Positions 7,864 to 15,808 of a stretch of DNA of 54,575 nt are shown here, in pieces (within the stretch, counting starts at the first letter, position 1; each line of letters starts with the position of its first letter). Under the pieces are notes generated by a model that saw only the letters and a list, made by a program, of their open reading frames with translations, was not told where the DNA came from and made no database searches. The translations under genes and the position numbers were made by a program. This stretch comes from Bacillota bacterium (GTDB taxonomy: Bacteria > Bacillota > Bacilli > Lactobacillales > Aerococcaceae). Location of the stretch: contig JAEZWY010000230.1 of the NCBI GenBank assembly GCA_023442905.1, positions 1 to 54,575 on the forward strand, given 5' to 3'.

Positions 7864-7938
7864 TATCTATTCAAATTTGTATAGATAGATTATATATTTT
7901 ATTATATGTGCGATAACTAGTCAAATTTGAATAGATAG
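7864..7938. promoter_or_regulatory. PadR operator pair
   Basis: TCAAATTTGTATAGATAG (7871-7888) and TCAAATTTGAATAGATAG (7921-7938) are near-identical and exactly 50 bases apart. The first is the core of a 24-base palindrome (7864-7887) with arms TATCTAT and ATAGATA around CAAATTTG; the second has a weaker left arm. They lie just upstream of the padR start and are very probably the binding sites of its product. Confidence 0.7.
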
Positions 7939-7949
7939 TAAAAATGCTT

Positions 7950-7977
7950 CTTCCGCAATCGGGCACGATTGTGGAAG
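7950..7977. repeat. Dispersed palindromic element, copy C
   Basis: CTTCCGCAATCG and CGATTGTGGAAG pair at 11 of 12 positions around GGCA. It is related to copy B at 26240-26268 (CGATTGTGGAA shared). With copy A it brackets the PadR-DUF6194 cargo. Confidence 0.55.
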
Positions 7978-7997
7978 ATCAAATAGTCATTTAAGTT

Positions 7998-8029
7998 ACA
8001 ACCGAAGAGTTTAACTACTCTTCGGTTGT
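7998..8029. terminator. Hairpin ending the lysis/late operon
   Basis: ACAACCGAAGAG and CTCTTCGGTTGT form a perfect 12-bp stem with an 8-base loop, 7 bases beyond the amidase stop codon. The T-run (TTTTTATTT) is on the plus-strand side; on the minus strand the hairpin is followed only by AACTT. It probably still marks the end of the late transcript and blocks plus-strand readthrough. Confidence 0.65.
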
Positions 8030-8035
8030 TTTTAT

Positions 8036-8743
8036 TTATTCATACTTCACAAACGCATCTTTAAACCCAGCTTTCTTTGCCTTTTCCAGCTGCTTATCAG
8101 CATTCTTTTTAACACTATACGCACCAATCTGTACACGATATAGTTTCTTTCCACCAGTTGATGGTTTAGATGTTGACGTACCTTTCGCTAATTCCTTCTT
8201 CACATCTGCCCTAAACGTATCCATTGACTTACCATGTTTTGAAAACCAATGACGTGGGTCGCCATGATTACTAGCGATTTTTTTCTGGTACCCTTCATAA
8301 TGGCCGATGATATTTTTCTCCGTCAGTTTGTATTGCCTACAAAGATAAGCAGCAAGTTCCACCGCTTCTTTATAAACTTTATTAAAGTAAGTTTTGTCGG
8401 TTAAATTATCTTCACAGATTTCAAAACCAATATGTGTATTGTTCGCATCTCCACCCGCATGCCAACCACGATGATTCCAAGGTAATGTTTGGTAAGTTGC
8501 AATCGATCCATCTTTTAACTTTCCGATAAAAGCATGAACACACACTTGTCTGCCATCTGGACGTGGCTGGTTCCAGTGATTGTTGTATTGATTCTTTCCT
8601 AACAAACCATCGTCTGGGCCAACGTAACGTTTTAAATTCGGATTGTTTGCCCCTGTGCTATGGACCATAATTCCCTTTGGTGTGATTTTCCTTCCAGCTT
8701 TGTAACAATCATTCTTCGTTAAATATAACTTTTTTAAATTCAT
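8036..8743 (-). CDS. Endolysin: N-acetylmuramoyl-L-alanine amidase with SPOR domain
   Basis: 235 residues. The Amidase_2 (PGRP-like) zinc hydrolase domain covers about 10-185: the first zinc histidine is in GIMVHSTGAN, WNHRGWHAGG and HIGFEICED form the active-site cleft, and GHYEGYQKKIASNHGDP carries the remaining zinc ligands. After a Ser/Thr/Gly linker comes a C-terminal SPOR domain (LYRVQIGAYSVKKNADKQLEKAKKAGF) that should bind peptidoglycan. It cuts the amide between muramic acid and the stem peptide to release phage. There is no signal peptide, so export depends on the holin encoded just upstream, with which it overlaps by four bases (ATGA). Confidence 0.95.
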   Translation of the reverse strand: MNLKKLYLTKNDCYKAGRKITPKGIMVHSTGANNPNLKRYVGPDDGLLGKNQYNNHWNQPRPDGRQVCVHAFIGKLKDGSIATYQTLPWNHRGWHAGGDANNTHIGFEICEDNLTDKTYFNKVYKEAVELAAYLCRQYKLTEKNIIGHYEGYQKKIASNHGDPRHWFSKHGKSMDTFRADVKKELAKGTSTSKPSTGGKKLYRVQIGAYSVKKNADKQLEKAKKAGFKDAFVKYE

Positions 8744-9150
8744 GATTCATTTCCTCCTTTATTGTGTAACTGAGCAAGTGCATTTTTCAACTTCTCAGGT
8801 ATTGGTAAACCCAAGCGTGAAGCATTTTCTAGCATGGAAATCCCTTCATTCGAGCAATAAAAAAAGATGACTGCTGTTCTAAGAACGCTGCCATCCCCTA
8901 TTAAATGTGTGTCAATCATATGCCCGACACCTACCAGTATAAAAATTAATACCTTCTTAAATATCCCTCGGTAACCAATCTCACTAGACAGTTCCTTATC
9001 AACAATTGCACACATAATTCCAGTGATATAATCAGCAACAACCAATATGATCAAGGCATACAAAAAGCCATCTAACCCTCCTAAAAACCAACCAATAAAT
9101 CCGCCTAGTGCTGTCACGATAATCTGTATCCAGTTCCATATATCCTTCAT
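8740..9150 (-). CDS. Holin, phi-type phage_holin_4 family
   Basis: 136 residues with three or four hydrophobic segments: IQIIVTALGGFIGWFLGG, GFLYALIILVVADYITGIMCAIV and FKKVLIFILVGVGHMID, with a fourth weaker one. The DYITGI motif and the layout fit the toxin-secretion/phage-lysis holin family found in Gram-positive phages. It forms membrane lesions that let the amidase reach the wall. The C-terminus is charged and ends KNALAQLHNKGGNES. The start ATG follows AAGGGGGGAAA. Its position between tail genes and the endolysin is the standard lysis cassette. Confidence 0.92.
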   Translation of the reverse strand: MKDIWNWIQIIVTALGGFIGWFLGGLDGFLYALIILVVADYITGIMCAIVDKELSSEIGYRGIFKKVLIFILVGVGHMIDTHLIGDGSVLRTAVIFFYCSNEGISMLENASRLGLPIPEKLKNALAQLHNKGGNES

Positions 9151-9227
9151 TGAAAATTTCCCCCTTCAATTTTAAAAAACATCTATATTAAATAGGTATC
9201 CACATTTAGTAGACACCCTTGAATTGT

Positions 9228-11699
9228 TTATATTTGTTTTGGTAAGGCTTCCCATACTCGCATATCTTCCTGACCTAATGACCAAATAGCAATGCCTCGT
9301 AACTTCCATTTGTAAGCTGCCTCGTTTGCCCAATAAACCAAGCTATCAACATCTTGATAATAAAGAATTGAAAAACCATCCGCATCTCCTAGAAATAATC
9401 GTGATATCCAAAGATTAATATCCTTTGGTTTTATTTTGACGGTATAATCATTTCCAGCAATTAGTGGTAATTCTTGTGAGTGGAAGAAATCATAGTCCAT
9501 TGATATATCATCACTTCTTGTGCTTATCTCTTCCACATCATTATTTACTTTAAAGACTTGAAACTCGTTATTCCAAGTAACATCTGTTCTTGGTATTCTT
9601 CCAAATTCTACTGTGTTTCCATTTGGAAAAGTTATATCTACACTTTCATATGGTTCGTATGTCCATGCATCTCCTAAACGGAGTAAGTCAGATATCATGC
9701 GGTTATCTGAGCGAATTCCTGCATAGCCTCCACTGAAATCGTTTATATCCACTTTAAATCTGAATGTGTTTGCTGCCCCGGAATACACCCTAACAGAATT
9801 ATTTCGTATTCGCATTTCAATCGTATAAAGATTAGGTGCGGTTCGTAAGTTAGCATTTGGGGTGCGTTCTATTTGAACATTATAACTTCCTAGTAATGAA
9901 CTACCTTTATACAATTCCAAACGCTGGGTACTATAGTTTAAACAACAAAATAAATCTCCACAGAATACTCCCGCTCGCCCATTCCCATTTTGCAGAAAAC
10001 CTATTCTCGCCCTAATGTGTATATCTTTAAAATCGGAATACCTCCATGTCAATTCACCTTTTCCATCAAGCTGTGCATAAGGACGTGGATTGTTAAAATC
10101 ATCTTTTTTCCATACTTCCCATTCACCGCTTAGGGTTGTCCAATAATTGCTAGGTAGCGGATTTTCATCCCTGAAGTCCTCGTACCAGATAAGGGCTGAG
10201 TCTGGCTTTCTTCTCAATACTTCAGTCGTTAATTTAAATGCCCGATCCGGTTCCACCATTTGACCATTTACCCCTTTAAATTTTCTTGGAGCAAGTAAGA
10301 ACTCCGCTTCACCCGCGCTAGATGATTGTTGAAAGTCTGAGCAAACTCTAAAACCATAAAACTGTACACCAGGTATTCCTGCTTTAACTTTGATGGTATG
10401 TGCACCTGCTGTTAAGGATATATTCTTCTTTAACGTTAACCAGCAAGTCGTTCTCCAATAAGGCCACCATAGCCTACCTTCTTTAAAGGTTGTTTCATCA
10501 TTATTAATTGATATTTTAATCGTATTTTTATCCCAAAAAGGAAAACCAATCCTTACTGCAATGTCATAAGTTCCACTAGATTGCAATGTGAAATTGTATG
10601 TTGTTTCACCGTTTTCCCCAAGAGTAACCATCTGAGAAGAATCAGATACAATTCCCGCATGACTATCATAATTACTGCCTTGACGGTCAATATATATATT
10701 TCCAAACTCCGTCTTTTGTTGTTTACTATATGCTGTTAAAAAGCTTCTTCGGTTATAATCTTCTGCAATTAATGGATTTGTTCGTGTGATTGCATCTGGA
10801 CCCTCCATGTAATCATAGACATGTGGCAAAGCCCATGGGACTTTATCATAATCATCCCAATAAGCAATGATAGGGATCATTGGTTGAGGTGGTGCATCAT
10901 CTGTAAAATTGTACCCTCCTGTCATCCAAAGCTGTGCAGCATAATATGTGTTGGACGTACCACGATAAACCCTATTTAAATTCTGAGGAGTATCATCAAT
11001 TCGCCAGTTCCAACCATAACCTGGAAGGCCTAAGAATATCTTCTTTGGAGACATAACACTTGTTGCATAATTATATATACCTTCCAGCCAATCTCGAGGA
11101 GAAACGGGCCCTGGAGCGGAGCCTGCCCAAGCCATCCCATAACTCATAATCGCAGCTGTATCACAATAAGAATCTAAATCTTCATATACACACCAGTTTT
11201 CTCCACCCACTGAACCTTGAACCCCTGTCATTCCAGGTAAGCAAATATTGACAAGCTTTGATGAGTCATGTTGTTTGACAGTTTGATAAATATCTTTAAA
11301 TAAAAGGTTTGCGGCATCTTTATTTTCATAACCACCACCACGTTCCAAATCAATATCAACACCATCACACCATGGATACTTATTCATGATTCGAACGATT
11401 TCAGATAAAAACTTATCCTTTGCACCATTTGTGTTATTTCTGATTGCTGTAAATATTGATGCCGTTCCATGATTCATGATTGTTAGCAACCATTTTATAT
11501 GCGGCCATTTATTGATATATAGCATCATGCTCGATATACTTGTCCCTGTTTCTTTAATAGTACCTGTAATATCTACCTCAAATGTAAATATACCGACCGT
11601 ATCAAGCCTATCCCCGTATTTGTTTAAAGCCTCATACATTCTTGCGTTTCCCATGAAACTCCACACCATTGTCTTTTTGCCTTCTAGATATTGACTCAT
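9228..11699 (-). CDS. Tail-associated glycoside hydrolase family 18 protein
   Basis: 823 residues. The first ~330 and last ~60 residues form a GH18 barrel: the catalytic motif is D112-G-V-D-I-D-L-E119 (DxxDxDxE, acid Glu119), with IMSYGMAWAG and the closing RGIAIWSLGQED strand. Two beta-sandwich modules are inserted between barrel segments: a CBM-like one (about 350-455, TYDIAVRIGFPFWDKNTIKISINN) and a concanavalin-like one (about 510-660, LIWYEDFRDENPLPSNYW). GH18 enzymes cut beta-1,4 bonds in chitin or peptidoglycan-like glycans. As a tail protein it could trim wall glycans during adsorption or injection. It overlaps the preceding tail gene by four bases (ATGA) and has GAAGGAAGTGA upstream. 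Inserting carbohydrate modules into the enzyme is unusual. Confidence 0.88.
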   Translation of the reverse strand: MSQYLEGKKTMVWSFMGNARMYEALNKYGDRLDTVGIFTFEVDITGTIKETGTSISSMMLYINKWPHIKWLLTIMNHGTASIFTAIRNNTNGAKDKFLSEIVRIMNKYPWCDGVDIDLERGGGYENKDAANLLFKDIYQTVKQHDSSKLVNICLPGMTGVQGSVGGENWCVYEDLDSYCDTAAIMSYGMAWAGSAPGPVSPRDWLEGIYNYATSVMSPKKIFLGLPGYGWNWRIDDTPQNLNRVYRGTSNTYYAAQLWMTGGYNFTDDAPPQPMIPIIAYWDDYDKVPWALPHVYDYMEGPDAITRTNPLIAEDYNRRSFLTAYSKQQKTEFGNIYIDRQGSNYDSHAGIVSDSSQMVTLGENGETTYNFTLQSSGTYDIAVRIGFPFWDKNTIKISINNDETTFKEGRLWWPYWRTTCWLTLKKNISLTAGAHTIKVKAGIPGVQFYGFRVCSDFQQSSSAGEAEFLLAPRKFKGVNGQMVEPDRAFKLTTEVLRRKPDSALIWYEDFRDENPLPSNYWTTLSGEWEVWKKDDFNNPRPYAQLDGKGELTWRYSDFKDIHIRARIGFLQNGNGRAGVFCGDLFCCLNYSTQRLELYKGSSLLGSYNVQIERTPNANLRTAPNLYTIEMRIRNNSVRVYSGAANTFRFKVDINDFSGGYAGIRSDNRMISDLLRLGDAWTYEPYESVDITFPNGNTVEFGRIPRTDVTWNNEFQVFKVNNDVEEISTRSDDISMDYDFFHSQELPLIAGNDYTVKIKPKDINLWISRLFLGDADGFSILYYQDVDSLVYWANEAAYKWKLRGIAIWSLGQEDMRVWEALPKQI

Positions 11700-12277
11700 A
11701 GCTTGTCACTTCCTTCTTGCATTTCCTGGAATTCAAATAAAACTCGTGCTGCTTTTCCTTCTTCGAGTTCTACAATATGTTTACTATCAGATGCTGCGGT
11801 ATATTGATAGAACCCTTCTTTTTCTGTTTTGGTTTGATTTCGCAACGCTTGTCTACTTGAAGCCAATAATGAAAATGTATCATCTGGATTTGCTACAGCT
11901 TTAAATTTCATATGGTGGGATCCATATCCTTGCGAAAGTTTAATACTTCCTGCTTTCATTGATTGAAGGGGTGTGATATGACAATCCAGTCCTGCAGATG
12001 TTGTTCCCAGATTAAATATGACAATCGTTTCTTTACTTCTAACCACTCCTTTATAGAAACGAACTGGGAGAACCCCGCTTTCTTCTCTATATTTTTCAAG
12101 TGAGGTTTCTGTGTTTAAGACATATCCCGTTAGCTTATCGCCTTCTTGAAGTTGTATATCTGTATAATAAATCGTCCCCGTACAGTCTGTAACGAACAAT
12201 TTCAAAGTTACATTTACGACTCTTTTATCTTCTTTCACACGTATCGTTTCACTAAATCGAGTAAATTGTATCGCCAT
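11696..12277 (-). CDS. Tail protein of unknown function (second of two paralogues)
   Basis: 193 residues from the ATG at 12277 (AGGTGATT upstream). Residues about 20-60 (VVNVTLKLFVTDCTGTIYYTDIQLQEG then DKLTGYVLN) match the preceding 64-residue gene, sharing the pattern LFV.DCTGT.Y.TDI.LQ.G...TG. The remaining 130 residues (RFYKGVVRSKETIVIFNLGTTSAGLDC) are beta-rich. It lies between the tail spike and the GH18 gene, in the baseplate/receptor-binding part of the operon, and probably decorates or joins these parts. I do not recognise a named family. The name 'tail protein' rests on position. Confidence 0.7.
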   Translation of the reverse strand: MAIQFTRFSETIRVKEDKRVVNVTLKLFVTDCTGTIYYTDIQLQEGDKLTGYVLNTETSLEKYREESGVLPVRFYKGVVRSKETIVIFNLGTTSAGLDCHITPLQSMKAGSIKLSQGYGSHHMKFKAVANPDDTFSLLASSRQALRNQTKTEKEGFYQYTAASDSKHIVELEEGKAARVLFEFQEMQEGSDKL

Positions 12278-12286
12278 TCGAATCAC

Positions 12287-12481
12287 CTAACCATCAAGAG
12301 TCCACTTTATTTCTGATACATGCCCAACCCATCCAGTAGCGATTGAGCCACCTTGCAAAAGAATATCTGTAAAATACACTGTCCCAGTGCAATCTTTTAC
12401 AAATAATTGAATTGTTAATTTCTTAATTTCCCCAGATCCTTTTGGAGTAATTACATGTGCAGTTTGAGTTAAAAAAACCAT
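12287..12481 (-). CDS. Small tail protein (first of two paralogues)
   Basis: 64 residues from the ATG at 12481, behind AGAGGTG with 6 bases spacing. It consists of little more than the module IKKLTIQLFVKDCTGTVYFT (20 residues) DILLQGG shared with the next gene, so the two arose by tandem duplication, or this one is a shortened copy. Beta-rich, soluble. It starts 11 bases after the tail spike stop. Role unknown. Confidence 0.68.
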   Translation of the reverse strand: MVFLTQTAHVITPKGSGEIKKLTIQLFVKDCTGTVYFTDILLQGGSIATGWVGHVSEIKWTLDG

Positions 12482-12492
12482 TTCAAACACCT

Positions 12493-15012
12493 CTAATATA
12501 AATCAATAATTCTCTTTTCAATCGTTCCATCTTCGTATTCAATTTCCACTTCAATCCCTACTTGCCCATTTGGTCCTTTCTCTAAATTTTCAGAACCAAT
12601 TTGTGCGGATATAGTATAATTCTTTCGATTTGCTGGATATACGGTTTGATACATAGATTTCGTCCTTCCCAAAACACCTTCAGCTTTAAAGGATGCATCT
12701 CCGCTTGCACCATTGTTAGGGGCAACTGTAAAACCAGAATTCACCCAATACGTAAATCCATCATCTGCCCTTGAATTTCTCAAATGATTAAACGGTACTA
12801 AATCCTTTATTTCCTGCCGATCAAGCACATCTGTATCATGTAGCATATCTGCAGCCTTATCCCACTGGGCTGATGAATCACCTAATTCTTTTAATTTCGT
12901 TGACAGTTCAATCACTGTTTTCCATGGTTCTTGCAAATTGTACTGCCTGCGTACGATACGAGTCTTAACTTGTAAGTTTAATTCTTTATCGTTCACCGTA
13001 ACAATATCTCCTAGATCCCACTCTTCGTGTTCATAACCCGTTAGTACAGACAAGTCCATTGCTGTTAAAACATACGACACTCTCGGTTTTGCATATTGTC
13101 CTAATCTCATATTTGCAAACTCCAACATTTGATAAGGATTGCTAAAGGATGAGGCATCAAGTGTTGCTATCCGTGCCTCTGATGTAAAGCTATAATCTTC
13201 TACATATGCTTTGTTATTATTGATAGATGAAAATGTCATGCCATCTTTACCGTATGCGTATAATCTTGTCACTAAACTTCTTGTATCCACTGTTCTTTGA
13301 ATACTTTTCATATTCTTTCTATAGCTAAATAACGCACCACTATCTTTACCGCCAAATGTCAGTAAATGAACTAAACGATTCGCACTATCAAAAATTAAAT
13401 CTCCACCATGGATATTTTGCACTTCTCGTAATATAGATAATGCATTTTTCTCCTCTGATTCCCACGTCCGCTTTGTAGTTACATTCACATTTCCAACAGA
13501 CCACTCCGTTCCTTCTAACGCATATTTCATCGGGACATCAGCAGTATCTGCATTAAATTCAATAGGCTGTTTGTCCGTACTAAAAGCTAAGTCATAAAAA
13601 TCTGCTTCTGCATATACGTGAGTGATGATATTACCTTCTTGGCTTTTTTCATCCGTTATCGTTCGTATGCGATACACATCGTCTACGATTTGAATTTGTT
13701 TTTCGTTTTCAATACTTTCCCTTTTTAAATCATGAAAAGGAATCTTAAACTCTAAGATGTCAGCACCATTAATTTCACTTGTAACAATGACATCAAACGC
13801 ATTTTCTAAAACTGCATCCCATGCTCCATTACTATCCAAAACGACAGGCCTAGCAAATCCAAGTTTTTCATAGGCAGGTTTTGGGATATCATGCAATATA
13901 ACTTCTATTAGTTTCGGTGTTTTCGTTTCATCTTCTGTCGTTAAAGTAATGCGATAGCGGATATAGGCTCTATTAGGTGAAATTAATTCACCTGTTGGTC
14001 CAATTGTTTGCCACGAAGTCCAATCCTCAAGGTCATCTGATGTGGATGTTTCAACTAAACTAATCGCAGTGGTCCCAGCAATATATTCACTAGTTACTGA
14101 AACTCTACCATTGCCACCTAAACTACACTTTTTAGGTATTGTATAGAGCACACCACTACCTGGATACTTGTTATCTTCTTGCTTTAAAATAACAGCACCT
14201 GGTTCCGTTAATGCATCTACTTGGGATGCACTATCTGCACCATTTGCTTGAATAGAAGATTTAAAATGTAAGTGTATATCTTCCATTGTTAACTTTGAAT
14301 CTTTCTCAAAAAACCAATCATCAAAACCACCAGCATAGTAATACGTATCTTGTAACATACCCACGACAATGTCAGCGGTACATTCTTCATTCAATACACC
14401 TGTATAATTTCTTACAGATGATTGCCAAGTTGCCCCGTTCGACCTGTCACCGATAAAGTTTTGAATTGTTTTATCAGTCCTATTAATAATTGTTGTGATA
14501 AAATACCAACCATTATTTACAAAGCTAATACTTGGTGTCTCGGATGTATCATAAATTAATGTCCCAGCATTGTTATAAAGCATTAATCGTAGTCTTCCTT
14601 GATATAACGAAATATACAGGATTGGTTGTCCTGGTCCATTTCTTGTACTAAATATAGGAATAAATGTTTGACCGATTGAATAGGTTGTTGGATTTATCCA
14701 GCCACCGACAACAATTTTCTCCCCTAAATCAGTAAAAAAGCTACCATCATTGGTAGCGGTAAGATATGTCTTTTCACTTGTTGGATTGACAATATTCTGC
14801 CTGAAAAATCGTCCAAATTTCCCTGCCACTAAACTTGCAGATGTTCCAGACCAATTTGATATAGTAAAATGATGATTATTTGTGCCACTATCTATCAGCT
14901 TACTTTCATTTGGTTGTGATTCATTAAAACGCCATAATGCAACTGTTTCATCATGAATCGGAAACTCACCAGTAAAATCTGTTTGAGATGTTACAACCGA
15001 TTGAATCGCCAT
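12493..15012 (-). CDS. Phage minor structural / tail spike protein with N-terminal LamG domain
   Basis: 839 residues. Residues about 20-230 form a LamG/concanavalin-like module (DETVALWRFNESQPNESKLI, VVGGWINPTTYSIGQTFIPI, FDDWFFEKDSKLTMEDI). From about 400 to 720 it resembles the tail-endopeptidase/prophage_tail N-terminal region found at the tail tip of siphoviruses (ENAFDVIVTSEINGADILEF, DALS-like NALSILREVQNIHGGDL, RLYAYGKDGMTF). The C-terminus is another beta domain. It likely forms the tail-tip hub and binds a wall carbohydrate. Position directly after Dit is the standard Tal slot. Start ATG follows GGAGGTGAT. Confidence 0.85.
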   Translation of the reverse strand: MAIQSVVTSQTDFTGEFPIHDETVALWRFNESQPNESKLIDSGTNNHHFTISNWSGTSASLVAGKFGRFFRQNIVNPTSEKTYLTATNDGSFFTDLGEKIVVGGWINPTTYSIGQTFIPIFSTRNGPGQPILYISLYQGRLRLMLYNNAGTLIYDTSETPSISFVNNGWYFITTIINRTDKTIQNFIGDRSNGATWQSSVRNYTGVLNEECTADIVVGMLQDTYYYAGGFDDWFFEKDSKLTMEDIHLHFKSSIQANGADSASQVDALTEPGAVILKQEDNKYPGSGVLYTIPKKCSLGGNGRVSVTSEYIAGTTAISLVETSTSDDLEDWTSWQTIGPTGELISPNRAYIRYRITLTTEDETKTPKLIEVILHDIPKPAYEKLGFARPVVLDSNGAWDAVLENAFDVIVTSEINGADILEFKIPFHDLKRESIENEKQIQIVDDVYRIRTITDEKSQEGNIITHVYAEADFYDLAFSTDKQPIEFNADTADVPMKYALEGTEWSVGNVNVTTKRTWESEEKNALSILREVQNIHGGDLIFDSANRLVHLLTFGGKDSGALFSYRKNMKSIQRTVDTRSLVTRLYAYGKDGMTFSSINNNKAYVEDYSFTSEARIATLDASSFSNPYQMLEFANMRLGQYAKPRVSYVLTAMDLSVLTGYEHEEWDLGDIVTVNDKELNLQVKTRIVRRQYNLQEPWKTVIELSTKLKELGDSSAQWDKAADMLHDTDVLDRQEIKDLVPFNHLRNSRADDGFTYWVNSGFTVAPNNGASGDASFKAEGVLGRTKSMYQTVYPANRKNYTISAQIGSENLEKGPNGQVGIEVEIEYEDGTIEKRIIDLY

Positions 15013-15019
15013 GTTAATA

Positions 15020-15793
15020 TCACCTCCATCTACTTTGACTTAATACGTGAAGTTCCGTAAATGTTGCTCCTGTACTACTTACTTCTATTTCATTACTGCC
15101 AGGATATAAAACTGGAAAGTTTAACTCGTCTAAAACAGACAACCCATTTCGGATTGTATTACCACTTGAATCTGTTATTTTTGCCGTTAGCAATCCACTA
15201 TCAACGATTAATATTTCATTTGATGATAATGGTCCATTAACTTTTAAACTTTCGCCATTTGTGGTAACCGTTAAAAATGTTGAACTTGAACTACTGATAT
15301 TTCCTTTCATTCGATATATCGGGAAAGATTCTATATTGCCTAACTCTCTTTCAACTACATGGCTACCAGTAGAATTAATCGTAAATTGCTCATCTGTAAT
15401 CGCATAACCATAAGGGTCTGGACAAACAAATGTAAGTTCAAAGGAACCTGCACTTCTTAATATTCGTTCACAATCCACTTCCTCTACTAAACGTGCTAAA
15501 AAATATCTGTTTGGAATATCGTCTAGCACTAATTGTTTTAATCCTAAATTAGGGTTCAACCATTCAGCTACATCATCCAATAGATGAATTACTTCGGTAA
15601 ATGAATGCTGCGGAAAAATATTACAAATGACTTTGATATATTTTTCTGATGTATCTGAACCTAGATCGGCAATTCCCATTCGACCAGGTATAACTTCAAA
15701 TGCATTTCTAGGAGCGGGAGAAACTTGCCAACTAACAATTCTTGCAGTGATTTTCATGTTTTTCGAATGAACGCCATCAAATGTAAACCCCAT
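15020..15793 (-). CDS. Distal tail protein (Dit)
   Basis: 257 residues of the siphovirus distal-tail family: N-terminal FDGVHSKNMKITARIVSWQVSP, the central PGRMGIADLGSDTSEKYIKV and SFTEVIHLLDDVAEWLNP, the conserved RYFLARLVEEVDCERI and FELTFVCPDPYGY, and a C-terminal galectin-like part. Dit hexamers join the tail tube to the tip. The gene lies between the tape measure and Tal-like genes, as usual. ATG follows AGGAGTGGG. The C-terminal 110 residues are less typical but beta-rich throughout. Confidence 0.9.
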   Translation of the reverse strand: MGFTFDGVHSKNMKITARIVSWQVSPAPRNAFEVIPGRMGIADLGSDTSEKYIKVICNIFPQHSFTEVIHLLDDVAEWLNPNLGLKQLVLDDIPNRYFLARLVEEVDCERILRSAGSFELTFVCPDPYGYAITDEQFTINSTGSHVVERELGNIESFPIYRMKGNISSSSSTFLTVTTNGESLKVNGPLSSNEILIVDSGLLTAKITDSSGNTIRNGLSVLDELNFPVLYPGSNEIEVSSTGATFTELHVLSQSRWR

Positions 15794-15808
15794 TCATCCC
15801 ACTCCTTT

